A stretch of 24,820 bases of DNA from VFJL01 sp043721435 (GTDB taxonomy: Bacteria; Pseudomonadota; Gammaproteobacteria; Burkholderiales; Nitrosomonadaceae): contig JAYSQR010000044.1 of NCBI GenBank assembly GCA_043721435.1, positions 1 to 24,820 of the forward strand, written 5' to 3'. Positions 23,372-24,820 of the stretch are shown in pieces. Positions within the stretch are counted from its first letter, which is position 1; each line of letters opens with the position of its first letter. The position numbers and the translations under genes are program-made. The notes under the pieces are model-generated. The model saw only the letters and a list, made by a program, of their open reading frames with translations. It made no database searches and was not told the DNA's origin.

Positions 23372-23460
23372 CTGATCAGGTCTCCCGTTCGCCAGATCAT
23401 TAAATCTATTCGCTGTTCGCCCTGAGCTCGTCGAAGGGTCGAACCATGAGACCTAATCAG
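23372..23460. repeat. Nested palindromic repeat between convergent genes
   Basis: The outer arms CTGATCAGGTCTC (23372-23384) and GAGACCTAATCAG (23448-23460) are inverted with one mismatch. Inside lies a second hairpin from GTTCGCCCTGAGC to TCGAAGGGTCGAAC (23415-23444), a sequence type I recognise as a widely dispersed palindromic repeat. It sits between the convergent tolC and ligase genes, where it could act as a transcription barrier for both. No T tract follows. Confidence 0.6.
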
Positions 23461-23467
23461 GTATGCC

Positions 23468-24712
23468 TTAGCCGCTCTCCTTAACTCCATCCCCATACTC
23501 TTTTTGCCAAACAACAGCAATGGCGGTTATCACCAGCAACAGATAAAGAATCACCCTGAAAAAAACCAGCGTCTCCACCAGTCCCGCCACAAAAACAAAA
23601 CACACCAGAGTTGCTCCCAAAGTAGTTAGCTGGCGTGCTCGTAGCGTTTGAAACCAGCTCCAGAGGAGAAAAGCATAAGTCAGCAGACCAAGCGCGCCGA
23701 TCTGCATTCCGATCTCAATCCAGTCATTATGATAATGGTAAGTTTTAAGCCAGCCGGGCAGATCCTTGTAGAGACCGTCCTTGTAGGTTAAAACAGTTTC
23801 GTCAAAATAGCGGCTTGGCATACCGGTGCCATGACCAAACCAGGGGTGCTGGGCAATGCCGTGCAGGCCCACATCCCACATGGCAAGGCGGTATCCCGAG
23901 CTGCTGGTATACTTTCCTTGCTGGGATAGCTCAATATCGCTTTGGGTTTCAATCAGCCTGCTCTCAAGGCTGACACTGTTGTATGCAAAAATTCCAGCCA
24001 CAATGAGCGTTGCTACCGTAACACCAAGAAGCGTTTTGATTCTTGCTCTGTAGCGCATGAAGATCAAAAGCAATAACGCAAATAGCGTAGCCAGCAGAGC
24101 GCCCCGTGCACCTTGATTAAACTGAATAAACAACAATAAAGATGCAAGAATCCATAGCAGCGGTTTTACTTTTTTACTGCTGTTCGCACCTGCCAGATAG
24201 ATCGCTAGTATCACTCCGATCCCGAGCATTCCTGAAAAACCCGCCCGGGACATTTTAAGCAATGGGACAGAGAGCCCCCCGTCTCCCACAATGATCCACT
24301 GGTAAACGCCCATAAGCAGAACACCAGAATACCCTACGAGCAACCCGCTGATTGCCCATAGCAACCGTTGTTTGTTCAAAAGGAATAGATAGGGAATAAA
24401 AACCAGAAAAATGGCATATTTTTTCCAGACGTTATACCCCGACCTCAGGTCGCCGCCCCAGAAAATTCCCAATGCCAGCACAGTGCAAAAAATGAGTATT
24501 GCCAGTACGAGCGGCTCTCTAACAATCTGCTCGAGTCGGCGTAGACCACCATCCAGAATCCAGACCAAGGCTAGGAGAATGCCAGCAAATAAACCTGCCC
24601 CCTTGTGCCACAGGGCTATGCCAAAAAAGAACAGCACGAACTTCGCTAGCATATCGCACCACTCATAAGTGCCTTGCGTCTGCTTAGGTGAATTAGCTAG
24701 TTTTTCATGCAT
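23468..24712 (-). CDS. O-antigen ligase / polymerase (Wzy_C) family membrane protein
   Basis: This 414-aa protein has about ten or more hydrophobic segments and the long periplasmic loop of the WaaL/Wzy family. The loop contains SSGYRLAMWDVGLHGIAQHPWFGHGTG and YHYHNDWIEIGMQIGALGLL, with the H-N-x(8)-G pattern typical of O-antigen ligases. FNQGARGALLATL carries the conserved Arg-Gly before it. Such proteins transfer O-antigen from undecaprenyl pyrophosphate to lipid A-core (ligase), or polymerise repeats. Sequence alone does not separate the two, so I give no symbol. The start is ATG 24712, with a second ATG at 24708 in another frame. It converges on tolC. Confidence 0.88.
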   Translation of the reverse strand: MHEKLANSPKQTQGTYEWCDMLAKFVLFFFGIALWHKGAGLFAGILLALVWILDGGLRRLEQIVREPLVLAILIFCTVLALGIFWGGDLRSGYNVWKKYAIFLVFIPYLFLLNKQRLLWAISGLLVGYSGVLLMGVYQWIIVGDGGLSVPLLKMSRAGFSGMLGIGVILAIYLAGANSSKKVKPLLWILASLLLFIQFNQGARGALLATLFALLLLIFMRYRARIKTLLGVTVATLIVAGIFAYNSVSLESRLIETQSDIELSQQGKYTSSSGYRLAMWDVGLHGIAQHPWFGHGTGMPSRYFDETVLTYKDGLYKDLPGWLKTYHYHNDWIEIGMQIGALGLLTYAFLLWSWFQTLRARQLTTLGATLVCFVFVAGLVETLVFFRVILYLLLVITAIAVVWQKEYGDGVKESG

Positions 24713-24743
24713 CCGAGGTCACCTGTGAGCGGAGTCCGATTTA

Positions 24744-24820
24744 GTGGACGGGCAAGTCATCTAGATTATGCCGCAGATTGTTGTCTGTTGGCATAAAACT
24801 GGTTAGCGAAATCAGCGGGT
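24744..24820 (-). mobile_element. 3' end of an insertion sequence (partial), with terminal inverted repeat
   Basis: The plus-strand GTGGACGGGCAAGT (24744-24757) is the inverted counterpart of 66-79. Beyond it, on the minus strand, lie the last codons of a reading frame, as expected for the 3' end of an IS. The 31 bp from 24713 to 24743 separate it from the ligase start. Confidence 0.55.
24766..24819 (-). CDS. Transposase C-terminal fragment (partial at window edge)
   Basis: The minus-strand frame reads PADFANQFYANRQQSAA and stops at 24766-24768, 9 nt before the inverted repeat. A hydrophilic C-terminus ending close to a terminal inverted repeat is what an IS3-type OrfB end looks like. Seventeen residues are too few to name the family. 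The link to the orfA fragment at the left end rests on the shared inverted repeat and orientation. Confidence 0.45.
   Translation of the reverse strand, partial: PADFANQFYANRQQSAA

Overview
The window is chromosomal DNA from a betaproteobacterium. The protein sequences, the rpsU-yqeY-dnaG-rpoD cluster with tsaD, plsY and folB beside it, and the pcm-tolC pair all fit that class. Nitrosomonadales (for example Gallionellaceae) is my guess from gene order and protein character, not a proven placement. The DNA is rich in small dispersed repeats.

Both ends of the window are ends of what looks like one insertion sequence family in the same orientation. Positions 1-79 are the 5' end of an IS (inverted repeat plus the start of a transposase orfA, minus strand). 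Positions 24744-24820 are the 3' end (last codons of a transposase plus inverted repeat, minus strand). The window therefore sits between two IS copies, or is an assembly contig that stops in a multicopy IS.

Positions about 80-6270 are an accessory region of phage/plasmid-like character beside a tRNA gene. It holds an unrecognised 251-aa protein, an AlpA/excisionase-like DNA-binding protein, a winged-helix-like protein, a 34-aa hydrophobic mini-ORF, a PriCT/Toprim/RepA-like primase-helicase, a 9-bp iteron-like repeat array, a VRR-NUC nuclease, a small basic prophage-type protein, a decayed DUF5681-like gene and two related coiled-coil micro-proteins. An AT-richer leucine-rich-repeat gene follows. 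Several perfect palindromes lie between the small genes. No integrase, capsid, terminase or tail gene is visible, so this looks like the replication/control half of an integrated element, cut on the left by the IS. On the right it abuts a tRNA with anticodon CAT (probably tRNA-Ile2), a plausible integration site.

Positions 6377-11478 (minus strand) are the macromolecular synthesis cluster: rpsU (S21), yqeY, dnaG (primase), rpoD (sigma-70), with the tRNA downstream. A 141-bp repeat with terminal inverted repeats sits between yqeY and dnaG, 4 nt from the dnaG start codon. A second full copy ends 2 nt before the folB start codon, and a fragment lies downstream of folB.

Positions 11591-18701 are housekeeping genes: tsaD (tRNA t6A), plsY (phospholipid synthesis), folB (folate), a Sel1-repeat lipoprotein, glnA (glutamine synthetase), a rhodanese, uppP (undecaprenyl-pyrophosphate recycling) and a panE-type ketopantoate reductase.

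Positions 18717-21964 are thiC with its TPP riboswitch and a divergent pcm-family methyltransferase, enclosed by two inverted copies of a second MITE-like repeat. This creates a potentially invertible 3-kb block. Beyond it are tolC (outer-membrane efflux channel) and, convergent with it, an O-antigen ligase/polymerase-like membrane protein.
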